From ZC4RG35 sp964571765 (lineage in GTDB: Bacteria; Actinomycetota; Acidimicrobiia; Spongiisociales; ZC4RG35), in contig CAZNDH010000028.1 of NCBI GenBank assembly GCA_964571765.1, forward strand, positions 1 to 22,831: a stretch of 22,831 nt of DNA, read 5' to 3'. Numbering within the stretch: position 1 is the first letter of the stretch; the number at the start of each line of letters is the position of its first letter. Under the pieces are notes generated by a model that was not told the origin of the DNA, made no database searches, and saw only the letters and a list, made by a program, of their open reading frames with translations. Shown here piece by piece: positions 1-7,107 of this stretch. A program made the translations under genes and the position numbers.

Positions 1-2
1 TG

Positions 3-1211
3 GTGGCCCGACGCCAGGTCGAAGCGGTGGCTGAGCAGGCACGACATCTCGCAGGTGAGGACTCCGCATTCCAAGATGTGATATCGAAGGTTGCCGACGG
101 CGTTGACCGCGGCCGGCTCGATCGGGCGATGGTCATCGCCAAGGAAGCCTCCTCCCGGTTCTCCGACTGGTTGCTCGAAAAATATCTCCCCTACGCGGTG
201 GAAGCAGACGGAGTCGGCCCGGAGGTGTATCGCCGGCTGGCCGGCCACCAGGTCGGGCTGGACGTGGACCCCCACCATGCCTACGAGTGGGGATGGGAGG
301 AGCTCGATCGGCTCATCGAGGAGATGGAGGGGGTGGGGCAACGGATCGTCCCCGGGGCATCTTGGCAGGAGGTGCGCCAGTACCTCGACAACGATCCGGG
401 CGGCCAGGCGGCATCGCCCGAAGAGCTGTTGGAATTCGCACGGGAGGTACTCGAACAGGCGGTGGACGACCTGGCCGGGGTTCATTTCGACGTGCCTGAG
501 GAGATCCGGGAGCTCACCGTGCAGATCGCCCCACCAGGAGGTGCCCTCGGCGTCTACTACGTAGCTCCGTCCGAGGACCTGAGCCGCCCTGGCGGAGTCT
601 GGTACGCCATCGGTGACCAAGAGGTGTTCCCCCTCTATCAGCACCGTTCCACGGCTTATCACGAGGGATTCCCCGGCCACCACCTTCAACTGGCGACGGC
701 CAGCATGCTCGCCGACCGCCTCAGTCGGGCACAGAGGCTCCTGGTGCGGTGCACCGGGTACATCGAGGGTTGGGGGATGTACGCCGAGGTGCTGATGGGG
801 GAGCTGGGGTACCTGGAGGACCCAGCCCAATACTTCGGCATGCTGGCCAAGCAGATGTACCGGGCAGCCAGGGTGGTGACCGACATCGGGCTGCATTTGG
901 AGCTGCCGATACCCGAGGTTTCGGCTGTTGCGGGCGGTCAGCGGTGGGGATTTGGTCAGGCGGTCGCCTTCATGGAGCACTATGGGATGCAGAGCCCTTC
1001 CGAGGCCGAGGCCGAGGTCCTCCGCTATCTGGGCTGGCCGGGCCAAGCCATTTGCTACAAGCTGGGCGAAAGGGAGATCCTGTCGATCAGGGAGGAGACC
1101 CGGGCGCGCCTCGGTGATGCCTTCGACATGAGGGACTTCCATTCCACTGTCCTCGCCACCGGCTCGGTCCGGTTGGATCTGCTCCGCGAAATCGTCAGGC
1201 AAGCCCTGTAG
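3..1211 (+). CDS. DUF885 family protein (putative metallopeptidase-like), 5'-truncated
   Basis: The frame is open from the left edge, so this is the C-terminal ~400 residues of a longer protein; DUF885 proteins usually have about 550-600 residues. The GTG at position 3 is only the first in-frame start-like codon and probably internal. The family hallmark YHEGFPGHHLQ lies near visible residues 219-229 and resembles a HExxH-like metal site; a second conserved patch is GYIEGWGMYAE near residues 251-261. No signal peptide can be judged because the N-terminus is missing. Members are loosely described as metal-dependent peptidases or hydrolases, and the substrate is unknown. It is followed by the metH promoter, so it is probably not co-transcribed with metH. 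The family call is firm; the function is not. Confidence 0.85.
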   Translation: MARRQVEAVAEQARHLAGEDSAFQDVISKVADGVDRGRLDRAMVIAKEASSRFSDWLLEKYLPYAVEADGVGPEVYRRLAGHQVGLDVDPHHAYEWGWEELDRLIEEMEGVGQRIVPGASWQEVRQYLDNDPGGQAASPEELLEFAREVLEQAVDDLAGVHFDVPEEIRELTVQIAPPGGALGVYYVAPSEDLSRPGGVWYAIGDQEVFPLYQHRSTAYHEGFPGHHLQLATASMLADRLSRAQRLLVRCTGYIEGWGMYAEVLMGELGYLEDPAQYFGMLAKQMYRAARVVTDIGLHLELPIPEVSAVAGGQRWGFGQAVAFMEHYGMQSPSEAEAEVLRYLGWPGQAICYKLGEREILSIREETRARLGDAFDMRDFHSTVLATGSVRLDLLREIVRQAL

Positions 1212-1229
1212 CGAGGTACGAACGCTTTC

Positions 1230-1257
1230 TTGATTAAGGCGGGGGATCGCCGATAAT
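1230..1257 (+). promoter_or_regulatory. Promoter driving the SAM riboswitch and metH
   Basis: A -35 box TTGATT (1230-1235) and a -10 box GATAAT (1252-1257) are separated by 16 bases. Transcription would begin near 1263-1265, about ten bases before helix P1 of the riboswitch. Position and spacing fit a housekeeping sigma factor. Inferred from sequence only. Confidence 0.65.
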
Positions 1258-1272
1258 CTCGGGGGTAGAAAC

Positions 1273-1356
1273 GCTCATCAAGAGCGGCCGAGGGAACAGG
1301 CCCGACGACGCCGCGGCAACCGACGAAAGCACGGTGCCAATGCCTGGACGATGAGT
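1273..1356 (+). promoter_or_regulatory. S-adenosylmethionine riboswitch, SAM-I/SAM-IV clan, lacking P4
   Basis: P1 pairs CTCATC (1274-1279) with GATGAG (1350-1355), with a flanking G-U pair. P2 pairs GCGGC (1284-1288) with GCCGC (1310-1314), and contains a kink-turn-like segment (GAGGGA ... GGCCCGACGA). The conserved GCAACC (1317-1321) leads into P3 (ACCG 1319-1322 with CGGT 1332-1335), followed by the conserved GGTGCCAA (1333-1340). The P2 loop CAGG (1297-1300) can pair with CCTG (1343-1346), forming the expected pseudoknot. Only 14 bases separate P3 from the 3' strand of P1, so the P4 hairpin of classical SAM-I is absent, as in SAM-IV or SAM-I/IV variants. SAM binding would lower metH expression when methionine and SAM are plentiful. 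The class is well supported; the subclass is not settled. Confidence 0.9.
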
Positions 1357-1364
1357 TACCCAGG

Positions 1365-1414
1365 GCTCCGGCCCGAGGTTCTCTCTGAAGCGTTTCGCAA
1401 GAGACAAAAGGAGC
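1365..1414 (+). promoter_or_regulatory. Candidate expression platform of the SAM riboswitch
   Basis: GCTCC at 1365-1369 is complementary to GGAGC at 1410-1414, which is part of the strong Shine-Dalgarno AAAAGGAG (1406-1413) of the leader ORF. The same GCTCC also lies in a competing local hairpin, GGGC (1363-1366) with GCCC (1370-1373). No GC-rich hairpin followed by a T run is visible between the aptamer and metH, which favours control at translation rather than termination. The pairing is short and is offered as a hypothesis. Confidence 0.3.
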
Positions 1415-1419
1415 GAGCC

Positions 1420-1455
1420 ATGGGCCACCAGGCCCCTATCCGGAGCCGGAGATGA
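1420..1455 (+). CDS. 11-codon leader ORF translationally coupled to metH
   Basis: An ATG at 1420 has the best ribosome-binding site in the region: AAAAGGAG ends at 1413, six bases upstream. It opens an 11-codon frame reading MGHQAPIRSRR. Its TGA (1453-1455) overlaps the metH ATG (1452-1454) as ATGA, the usual geometry of translational coupling. The peptide has no methionine beyond the first and no run of one amino acid, so it is not an obvious attenuation sensor. More likely it delivers ribosomes to metH, so a riboswitch acting on the upstream ribosome-binding site would control metH. No homologue was recognised; it could be chance. Confidence 0.45.
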   Translation: MGHQAPIRSRR

Positions 1456-4400
1456 GCGGATACCTCGACGCCGTCACCTCTGGCGTGGTCATCTTCGATG
1501 GCGCCACCGGCACCAACCTGCAGAGACGCAACCTGGACCTCGACGACTTCGGCGGTCCCCAGTTCGAGGGGTGTGTCGACCTGCTCAGCGTGACCCGGCC
1601 CGACGTGATCGCCGAGCTCCACCGTTCCTTCCTCGAGGTGGGAGTGGATGTCGTGGAGACCAACAGCTTCGGCGCCTTCGCCATCCCCCTCGCCGAATAC
1701 GGGATCCCCGACCGCGCCTACGAGATCTCGGCGGCGGCGGCCTCGGTGGCCCGGGCCGAAGTGGACAGGTTCGTCGCTGCCGACGGGCGCCCCCGGTTCG
1801 TCGCCGGGTCGATGGGACCGGGCACCAAGTTCGCCACCCTCGGTCAGGTCACCTATCGGGAGCTGGTCGACGCCTACCGGGAGCAGGCCACCGGTTTGAT
1901 CGATGGAGGATCGGACCTTCTCATCATCGAGACACAGTTCGACCTGCTCGGGGCCAAGGCGGGCATCGAAGGAGCCCGCAGGGCGATGAGAGCCTCGGGC
2001 AGCGAGGTCCCCATCCAGGTCCAGGTGACCATCGAGCTCACCGGTCGGATGCTGGCCGGCACCGAGATCGGTGCGGCTCTCACCTCGTTGGCGGCGGTAG
2101 GCCCCGATGTGGTCGGGCTCAATTGCGCCACCGGGCCCACCGAGATGTGGGAACCGCTTCGCCATCTGGTCACCCACGCCACCATGCCGGTGTCGGCCAT
2201 CCCCAACGCCGGCCTCCCCAAGGTGGTCGACGGGGAGATGGCCTACGACCTACGCCCGGCCGACCTTGCCGACCACCTAGCCGAGTTCGTCGGAGAGTTG
2301 GGGGTGGGCGTGGTCGGAGGATGTTGTGGGACCACCCCGGAGCACCTGTCTGCGGTGGTGGACAAGGTCCGTCCGGTCTCCGCCCGGATGAGGGTGCCCC
2401 AATCGGTGCCTGCGGCGGCTTCGATCTACTCGCAGGTGCCCTTCGACCAGGACACATCGTTCCTGATGATCGGAGAGCGGGCCAACACAAATGGATCGCG
2501 TGCCTTCCGCGACGCACTCCTCGCCGAAGACATCGAAAGTTGTGTCTCCATAGGCCAGAGTCAGATCCAGGAGGGCGCTCACATGGTCGACCTGTGCGTC
2601 GATTACGTCGGCCGGGATGGTGTCAGCGACATGTCCCGGCTGGCCGCGGCCTTCGCCACCGATGTCGCCGTGCCGGTGGTGGTCGACTCAACCGAGCCGG
2701 AGGTTATGGAGGCCGCCCTGGAGCGACTTGGGGGCCGGAGCATCCTCAACAGCGCCAACCTCGAGGACGGGGAGGACGAAGGGTCACGGCTCGACCGGGT
2801 GCTTCGTCTCGCCGGCCAGCACGGCGCCGCGGTGATCTGCCTGCTCATCGACGAGGAGGGTCAGGCCCGCACCGTCGACTGGAAGTTGCGGGTGGCCCAT
2901 CGCATCCATCGGCTGGCCGTCGACCGTTACGGCCTATCGGCCGAGGATTTGATCTTCGACGCCCTCACCTTCCCCTTGTCCACCGGTGGTGAGGACCTCC
3001 GCGGGGACGCCATGGAAACGCTGGAGGCCATCCGCCGGATCAAGACAGAGATCCCCGGGGCACGCACCGTCCTCGGGGTGTCCAATATCTCCTTCGGGCT
3101 GAGCCAGCCGGCGCGGAAGGTGCTCAACTCGGTATTCCTCCACGAGGCCGTGGAGGCCGGCCTCGACGCAGCGATAGTCCATGCGGGCAAGATCGAATCG
3201 CTGAACCGGGTCGACCCCGATCAGCGCCAGGCATGCCTCGACCTGATCTATGACCGACGAGCCGACGGGTACGACCCCCTGGAGAGGGTCATCGAGCTGT
3301 TCGCCGATGTCAACGACGAGGACGACTCGGTTGATCACTACGAAGGCCTCGACGTCGGTCAGCGTCTCGCCCGTCGCATCGTCGCCGGCGATCAGAAGAA
3401 CATCGTCGCCGACCTGGACATCGCCCTGGGCGATGGCATCGGTCCACTCGACATCATCAACGACCATCTCCTAGACGGTATGAAGACCGTGGGCGAGTTG
3501 TTCGCCAGCGGAGAGATGCAGCTCCCCTTCGTGCTCAAGTCGGCAGAGACCATGAAAAAGGCGGTGTCACATCTCGAGCCCCACATGGAGAAGGCCGACA
3601 CCCGGAGCCGCGGCTCGGTGGTGCTGGCAACGGTATCGGGCGACGTACATGACATCGGGAAGAACTTGGTGGACATCATCCTGCGCAACAACGGCTACCA
3701 GGTCCACAACCTGGGGATCAAAGTGGGAATCAGCGAGATGATCAAGGCCTTCGAGGAAAATGGGGCCGACGCCATCGGGATGAGCGGACTCCTGGTGAAG
3801 AGCACCCTGATCATGCGGGACAACCTCGAGGAGCTGGAACGTCGGGGTCTCGGCGAGGTCCCGGTCCTGCTCGGTGGGGCGGCACTCACCCGCAACTACG
3901 TGGAAGCCGACCTTCGCAGCCGTTACAGGGGCCCGCTCTACTACGGGAAGGACGCCTTCGCCGGGCTCGACGCCATGGCCCGCATCGCGGCCGGCGAGGC
4001 ACCGCCGCCTCCCGTTGCGCCGCGTGCCTCCCGTTTCCACAAGGTCGAGTCCCCCGGGACCCCGCGGAGGGCGCCGTCGGTGGCCACCGACAACAAGGTT
4101 TTCGACCCGCCGTTCGTCGGCTCGCGGGTGGCCAAGGGCATCGCCCTCGACGACATCGTTCCCTTCCTCAACCTGACCGCGCTGTTCCGCAACCAATGGC
4201 AGTTCCGGCCCGAGGCCGGGGAGAGCGACTCCGACTTCAAGGCGCGGCTGGGACATCTCCTCACTGACCAGCTTGCCCGAGCGCGGGCCGACGAGCTCCT
4301 GGTCCCCCAGGTGGTGTACGGGTACTTCCCGGCCAATGGGGACGGCGACGAGTTGGTGGTGTGGGAGGACCGGTCGCGCAACGAGCAGCTGGCCAGGTTC

Positions 4401-4925
4401 TCCTTCCCTCGACAGCCCGAGGACCCCTACCTGTGCATCGCCGACTTCTTCCGGCCCATCGAGTCGGGGGAGATCGACTACGCCGCCTTCCACATCGTCA
4501 CCATGGGGGCGCGGGTCTCCGAGCGGACCAAGGAGCTCTTCGACCAGGACCGCTATCAGGACTATCTGCTGCTTCACGGTCTGGGCGTGGAGATGGCCGA
4601 AGCCCTCGCCGAGTACTGGCATCACCGGGTGAGGACCGAGTGGGGATTCGTCGACGAGGACGGCCCCACGCTGATCGGCCTCTTTCGCCAGAAGTACCGT
4701 GGAGGCCGATACTCCTGGGGTTATCCGGCATGTCCCGACCTGGAGGACAACCAGACCGTGGCCGAGATACTCGACGCCGGTCGCCTCGGAATCGAGGTTG
4801 GACAGGAGACGGGATACCAGTATCAGCCCGAGCAGACCACCTCGGCGATCATCTGCCACCACCCTCAGGCCAAGTACTTCGTCGCCCGCCGTCCCCGGGA
4901 AGAGCGCGAGGAGGCCCTCACCTAG
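1452..4925 (+). CDS. metH: Cobalamin-dependent methionine synthase
   Basis: Full-length MetH (1157 residues; the family usually has about 1150-1250). It transfers the methyl group of 5-methyltetrahydrofolate to homocysteine via cob(I)alamin in the cytoplasm. Domains in order: homocysteine-binding barrel (about 1-310) with the zinc cysteines in LNCATGP (C225) and GGCCGTT (C291, C292); pterin-binding domain (about 330-600); cobalamin cap (about 640-710); cobalamin-binding domain with DVHDIGKN (D731, axial H733, G736) and GMSGLLVKS near 775; and the SAM-dependent reactivation domain (about 890-1130) with RYSWGYPACPD near 1086. All modules and key residues appear intact. The ATG has its own GGAG (1442-1445) six bases upstream and overlaps the leader ORF stop. 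Expression is probably controlled by the upstream SAM riboswitch. It appears monocistronic, followed by a 220-base spacer. Confidence 0.98.
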   Translation: MSGYLDAVTSGVVIFDGATGTNLQRRNLDLDDFGGPQFEGCVDLLSVTRPDVIAELHRSFLEVGVDVVETNSFGAFAIPLAEYGIPDRAYEISAAAASVARAEVDRFVAADGRPRFVAGSMGPGTKFATLGQVTYRELVDAYREQATGLIDGGSDLLIIETQFDLLGAKAGIEGARRAMRASGSEVPIQVQVTIELTGRMLAGTEIGAALTSLAAVGPDVVGLNCATGPTEMWEPLRHLVTHATMPVSAIPNAGLPKVVDGEMAYDLRPADLADHLAEFVGELGVGVVGGCCGTTPEHLSAVVDKVRPVSARMRVPQSVPAAASIYSQVPFDQDTSFLMIGERANTNGSRAFRDALLAEDIESCVSIGQSQIQEGAHMVDLCVDYVGRDGVSDMSRLAAAFATDVAVPVVVDSTEPEVMEAALERLGGRSILNSANLEDGEDEGSRLDRVLRLAGQHGAAVICLLIDEEGQARTVDWKLRVAHRIHRLAVDRYGLSAEDLIFDALTFPLSTGGEDLRGDAMETLEAIRRIKTEIPGARTVLGVSNISFGLSQPARKVLNSVFLHEAVEAGLDAAIVHAGKIESLNRVDPDQRQACLDLIYDRRADGYDPLERVIELFADVNDEDDSVDHYEGLDVGQRLARRIVAGDQKNIVADLDIALGDGIGPLDIINDHLLDGMKTVGELFASGEMQLPFVLKSAETMKKAVSHLEPHMEKADTRSRGSVVLATVSGDVHDIGKNLVDIILRNNGYQVHNLGIKVGISEMIKAFEENGADAIGMSGLLVKSTLIMRDNLEELERRGLGEVPVLLGGAALTRNYVEADLRSRYRGPLYYGKDAFAGLDAMARIAAGEAPPPPVAPRASRFHKVESPGTPRRAPSVATDNKVFDPPFVGSRVAKGIALDDIVPFLNLTALFRNQWQFRPEAGESDSDFKARLGHLLTDQLARARADELLVPQVVYGYFPANGDGDELVVWEDRSRNEQLARFSFPRQPEDPYLCIADFFRPIESGEIDYAAFHIVTMGARVSERTKELFDQDRYQDYLLLHGLGVEMAEALAEYWHHRVRTEWGFVDEDGPTLIGLFRQKYRGGRYSWGYPACPDLEDNQTVAEILDAGRLGIEVGQETGYQYQPEQTTSAIICHHPQAKYFVARRPREEREEALT

Positions 4926-4942
4926 GAGACTTCACCTCGTGA

Positions 4943-5110
4943 GTGCGTACCTGGCACCCAGTGCTTGGCCCTTCGAAAGTCGAGGTAAGAGGTACGCACC
5001 AGGCGCAAGGAAGAGAATGCGGTCACCGGCCCCGTCGAGCATGCGGACTCGGTTGCGGTAGGAGGTTGTGCCAGACCGGTAGGGGGCGCCACCCGTCGAC
5101 CGCCGGTGAC
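4943..5110. repeat. Nested inverted repeats between metH and the EEP gene (possible REP-like element)
   Basis: Two perfect inverted repeats lie in the 220-base spacer. The first has 10-base arms, GTGCGTACCT (4943-4952) and AGGTACGCAC (4990-4999), with a 37-base loop that contains a small hairpin GCAC-CCA-GTGC. The second has 9-base arms, GTCACCGGC (5022-5030) and GCCGGTGAC (5102-5110), 71 bases apart. There is no T run. The first could be an extragenic palindrome or a metH terminator; whether copies exist elsewhere cannot be seen here. No convincing gene lies in the spacer. Confidence 0.5.
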
Positions 5111-5135
5111 GCCCAGGGCGGGCCGCCACTGCGAT

Positions 5136-5141
5136 TACCGT
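5136..5141 (+). promoter_or_regulatory. Possible -10 box (TACCGT) for a leaderless EEP transcript
   Basis: TACCGT fits the actinobacterial TANNNT -10 pattern. It ends 7 bases before the GTG at 5149 and 4 bases before the GTG at 5146. The gene has no Shine-Dalgarno sequence, which fits a leaderless transcript. No -35 box is recognisable. The same TACCGT sits at a similar place before mmsA. Confidence 0.35.
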
Positions 5142-5145
5142 CCTG

Positions 5146-7047
5146 GTGGTGTTCGACGCGGCAGAGTCCCACCGTTCGCTGAGGATTCTCCTCGGGGCGC
5201 TGGTATTCGTCCTCGGTGCCCAATCGATTCGCTTCCTCTTCGGGTCCATGGCCTGGTATCTCCGGGACACGGTCGGCATCGGGGTCATCGACCTGATCCC
5301 GATCGCTTTGGCGCCGTTCCTGATCGGAACACTGTTCCCCGCGCTGTCTCGCTGGCTCACGGTCCGGGGGGCAATTTGGACCGGGGTGTGGGTCCTGGTG
5401 CTGGGGCGGGTGGTCAATCAGATCTCCAACGATCCCGCGGTCGACCTGTGGGCCTCGGCGGCGTCGGTGGCCGGGTTCGTGGGATTGCTCCCACTGCTGC
5501 TCGCCATGGGACGGTCGACCGTCGTCGGGGGCGTGCTCCTCGGGCTGGCCATCGACACCGCCATCCGGGGGATGGGCCTCAGCCTCGACCTCGCCTATCA
5601 GGCCGGTGCCGGGGCGATCGCCGCGGTCATCGGGCTGGGAGTCGCCACCCTCTACACGCTCTGGGCCTGCCCAACCATGGAGCGTCACGGGGTTCCCTGG
5701 GGGCCGGGCTGGCTGCTCATCGGGATCGGGCCGTTCCTCTTCTTCCAGTTCCTCGTCCTCCAGAGCCAGGGGTGGGTCTCCGAGGTGGGCGGCATGGGGG
5801 GTCCCCAGAGCCAGCTGCGTATAGCCCTACTCAACGTCCTCGCCCTGTTGCTGGTGGCCCGCTTCGAACGCCGTCGGGTGGCAACCCTGTTGGCCGCGGT
5901 GGTTCTCATCACCACCCTGCTCCTCGCCGAAGGCCCGGGGACCGCCTTCAATGTGCTGGCCGTGTTGGCGGTGCCCGCCGCCGGCCTGGTGTGGGCATCC
6001 CTGGTCCCCGACGTCTACGAGGGGAGCGTTGCTTCGTCGGCGACTTATCTGGTGATCGGCATGACCCTCCTGGTGGTCCTCGGCCTTGCCTATTACGTGC
6101 CACTCGACCTGAGTCTCGGGTTCGACCAGACTTCGGCCCGGGTCGGCGCGGTTGTCCTCCTCGGCCTGATCGCACTGGGCGGGGTGCTCTCCACGGGCGC
6201 CACCCGGCCCGGGGTGACCCCCCAGACCTGGGCTTTTGCCGCCGTGGCCTCCATCCTCCCCCTGATCGGGCTGTTCATCCACAACCGGTCTCTCGACCCG
6301 CCCGACACCACCGAGCCGATAAGGGTCATGACCTACAACATCCACTCGGGCTTCAGCGTGGCCGGGGCTCTCGACCTCGAGACGCTGGCCGGGGTGATCG
6401 AGGACTCCAGGGCGACGGTTGTCGGGCTCCAGGAGCTGTCCCGGGGCCAGCTCATCTCCGGGGTGGCCGATCAGCTGACCCTCCTCCAGACGAGGCTTGG
6501 CTTCGAGCACGTCGCCTACTTCGGCACCACCGATCCCACCTTCGGTAATGCCGTGCTGAGCCGTTTTCCCATCGTCGAAGTGCAACGCACCTACCTGCCC
6601 CAGGTGGGGACCCCCCTGCGTCGCGGCTATCTGGGTACCGCCATCGAAATTGGCGACCTCCGTGTCCTGTTCGTTTCCACCCACTTACAGCACGTAAACG
6701 ATCGAGCAACGCACGATCTCGACCCCGAGGGCGATCTCTACCCGGTGCACCGCGAGCAGATCGAGGTGATCCTCACCGAGTGGGGTGGGGTGCAGCCCGC
6801 CATACTCGTCGGCGACTTCAACGCTCGCCCCGGCTGGGCCCAGATCGAGGGGCTGCTCGCCGCCGGCTGGCTGGACGCCTGGGCCGGGGCCGGTGTTGGC
6901 CAGGGTCTGACCTCGCCGGCGGACGACCCGCAGCACCGGATCGACTACATCTTCCACACTCCCGACCTGGAGACCATCGATGTCGGGGTGATCCAGAGCC
7001 TGGCATCCGACCACCTGGCGGTGGTGGCCGACATATCCCCCCGCTGA
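5146..7047 (+). CDS. Polytopic membrane protein with C-terminal endonuclease/exonuclease/phosphatase (EEP) domain
   Basis: The 633-residue protein has two parts. Residues about 15-385 are very hydrophobic, with roughly ten membrane helices and short polar loops. Residues about 393-631 form an EEP fold: RVMTYNIHSG at the start, VVGLQEL with the metal-binding Glu, VGDFNARPG near 555-563 and ASDHLAVVADI near 620-630 with the catalytic Asp-His. EEP members cleave phosphodiester or phosphomonoester bonds in DNA, sphingomyelin or inositol phosphates. Tethering to a membrane domain suggests a lipid or envelope phosphodiester, but the substrate is unknown. The start is GTG 5146 or 5149, with no Shine-Dalgarno sequence. 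It has its own strand neighbourhood and converges on the SLC13 gene, 60 bases away. The domain call is firm; the role is not. Confidence 0.88.
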   Translation: MVFDAAESHRSLRILLGALVFVLGAQSIRFLFGSMAWYLRDTVGIGVIDLIPIALAPFLIGTLFPALSRWLTVRGAIWTGVWVLVLGRVVNQISNDPAVDLWASAASVAGFVGLLPLLLAMGRSTVVGGVLLGLAIDTAIRGMGLSLDLAYQAGAGAIAAVIGLGVATLYTLWACPTMERHGVPWGPGWLLIGIGPFLFFQFLVLQSQGWVSEVGGMGGPQSQLRIALLNVLALLLVARFERRRVATLLAAVVLITTLLLAEGPGTAFNVLAVLAVPAAGLVWASLVPDVYEGSVASSATYLVIGMTLLVVLGLAYYVPLDLSLGFDQTSARVGAVVLLGLIALGGVLSTGATRPGVTPQTWAFAAVASILPLIGLFIHNRSLDPPDTTEPIRVMTYNIHSGFSVAGALDLETLAGVIEDSRATVVGLQELSRGQLISGVADQLTLLQTRLGFEHVAYFGTTDPTFGNAVLSRFPIVEVQRTYLPQVGTPLRRGYLGTAIEIGDLRVLFVSTHLQHVNDRATHDLDPEGDLYPVHREQIEVILTEWGGVQPAILVGDFNARPGWAQIEGLLAAGWLDAWAGAGVGQGLTSPADDPQHRIDYIFHTPDLETIDVGVIQSLASDHLAVVADISPR

Positions 7048-7107
7048 GTCCCCGCCGCAGCTATATGAGGCCACCGATCAGGGTCCCGGAGTGTTCCAAC
7101 TTACGAG

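Noticed and set aside
3567..4862. 431-codon open frame on the minus strand inside metH
   Set aside because: Mirror frame of a high-GC gene; no family features, and metH is complete on the other strand.
5023..5688. 221-codon minus-strand frame over the EEP gene start
   Set aside because: Composition follows the codon bias of the opposite strand (Arg/Gly/Asp/Pro-rich), with no recognisable domain.
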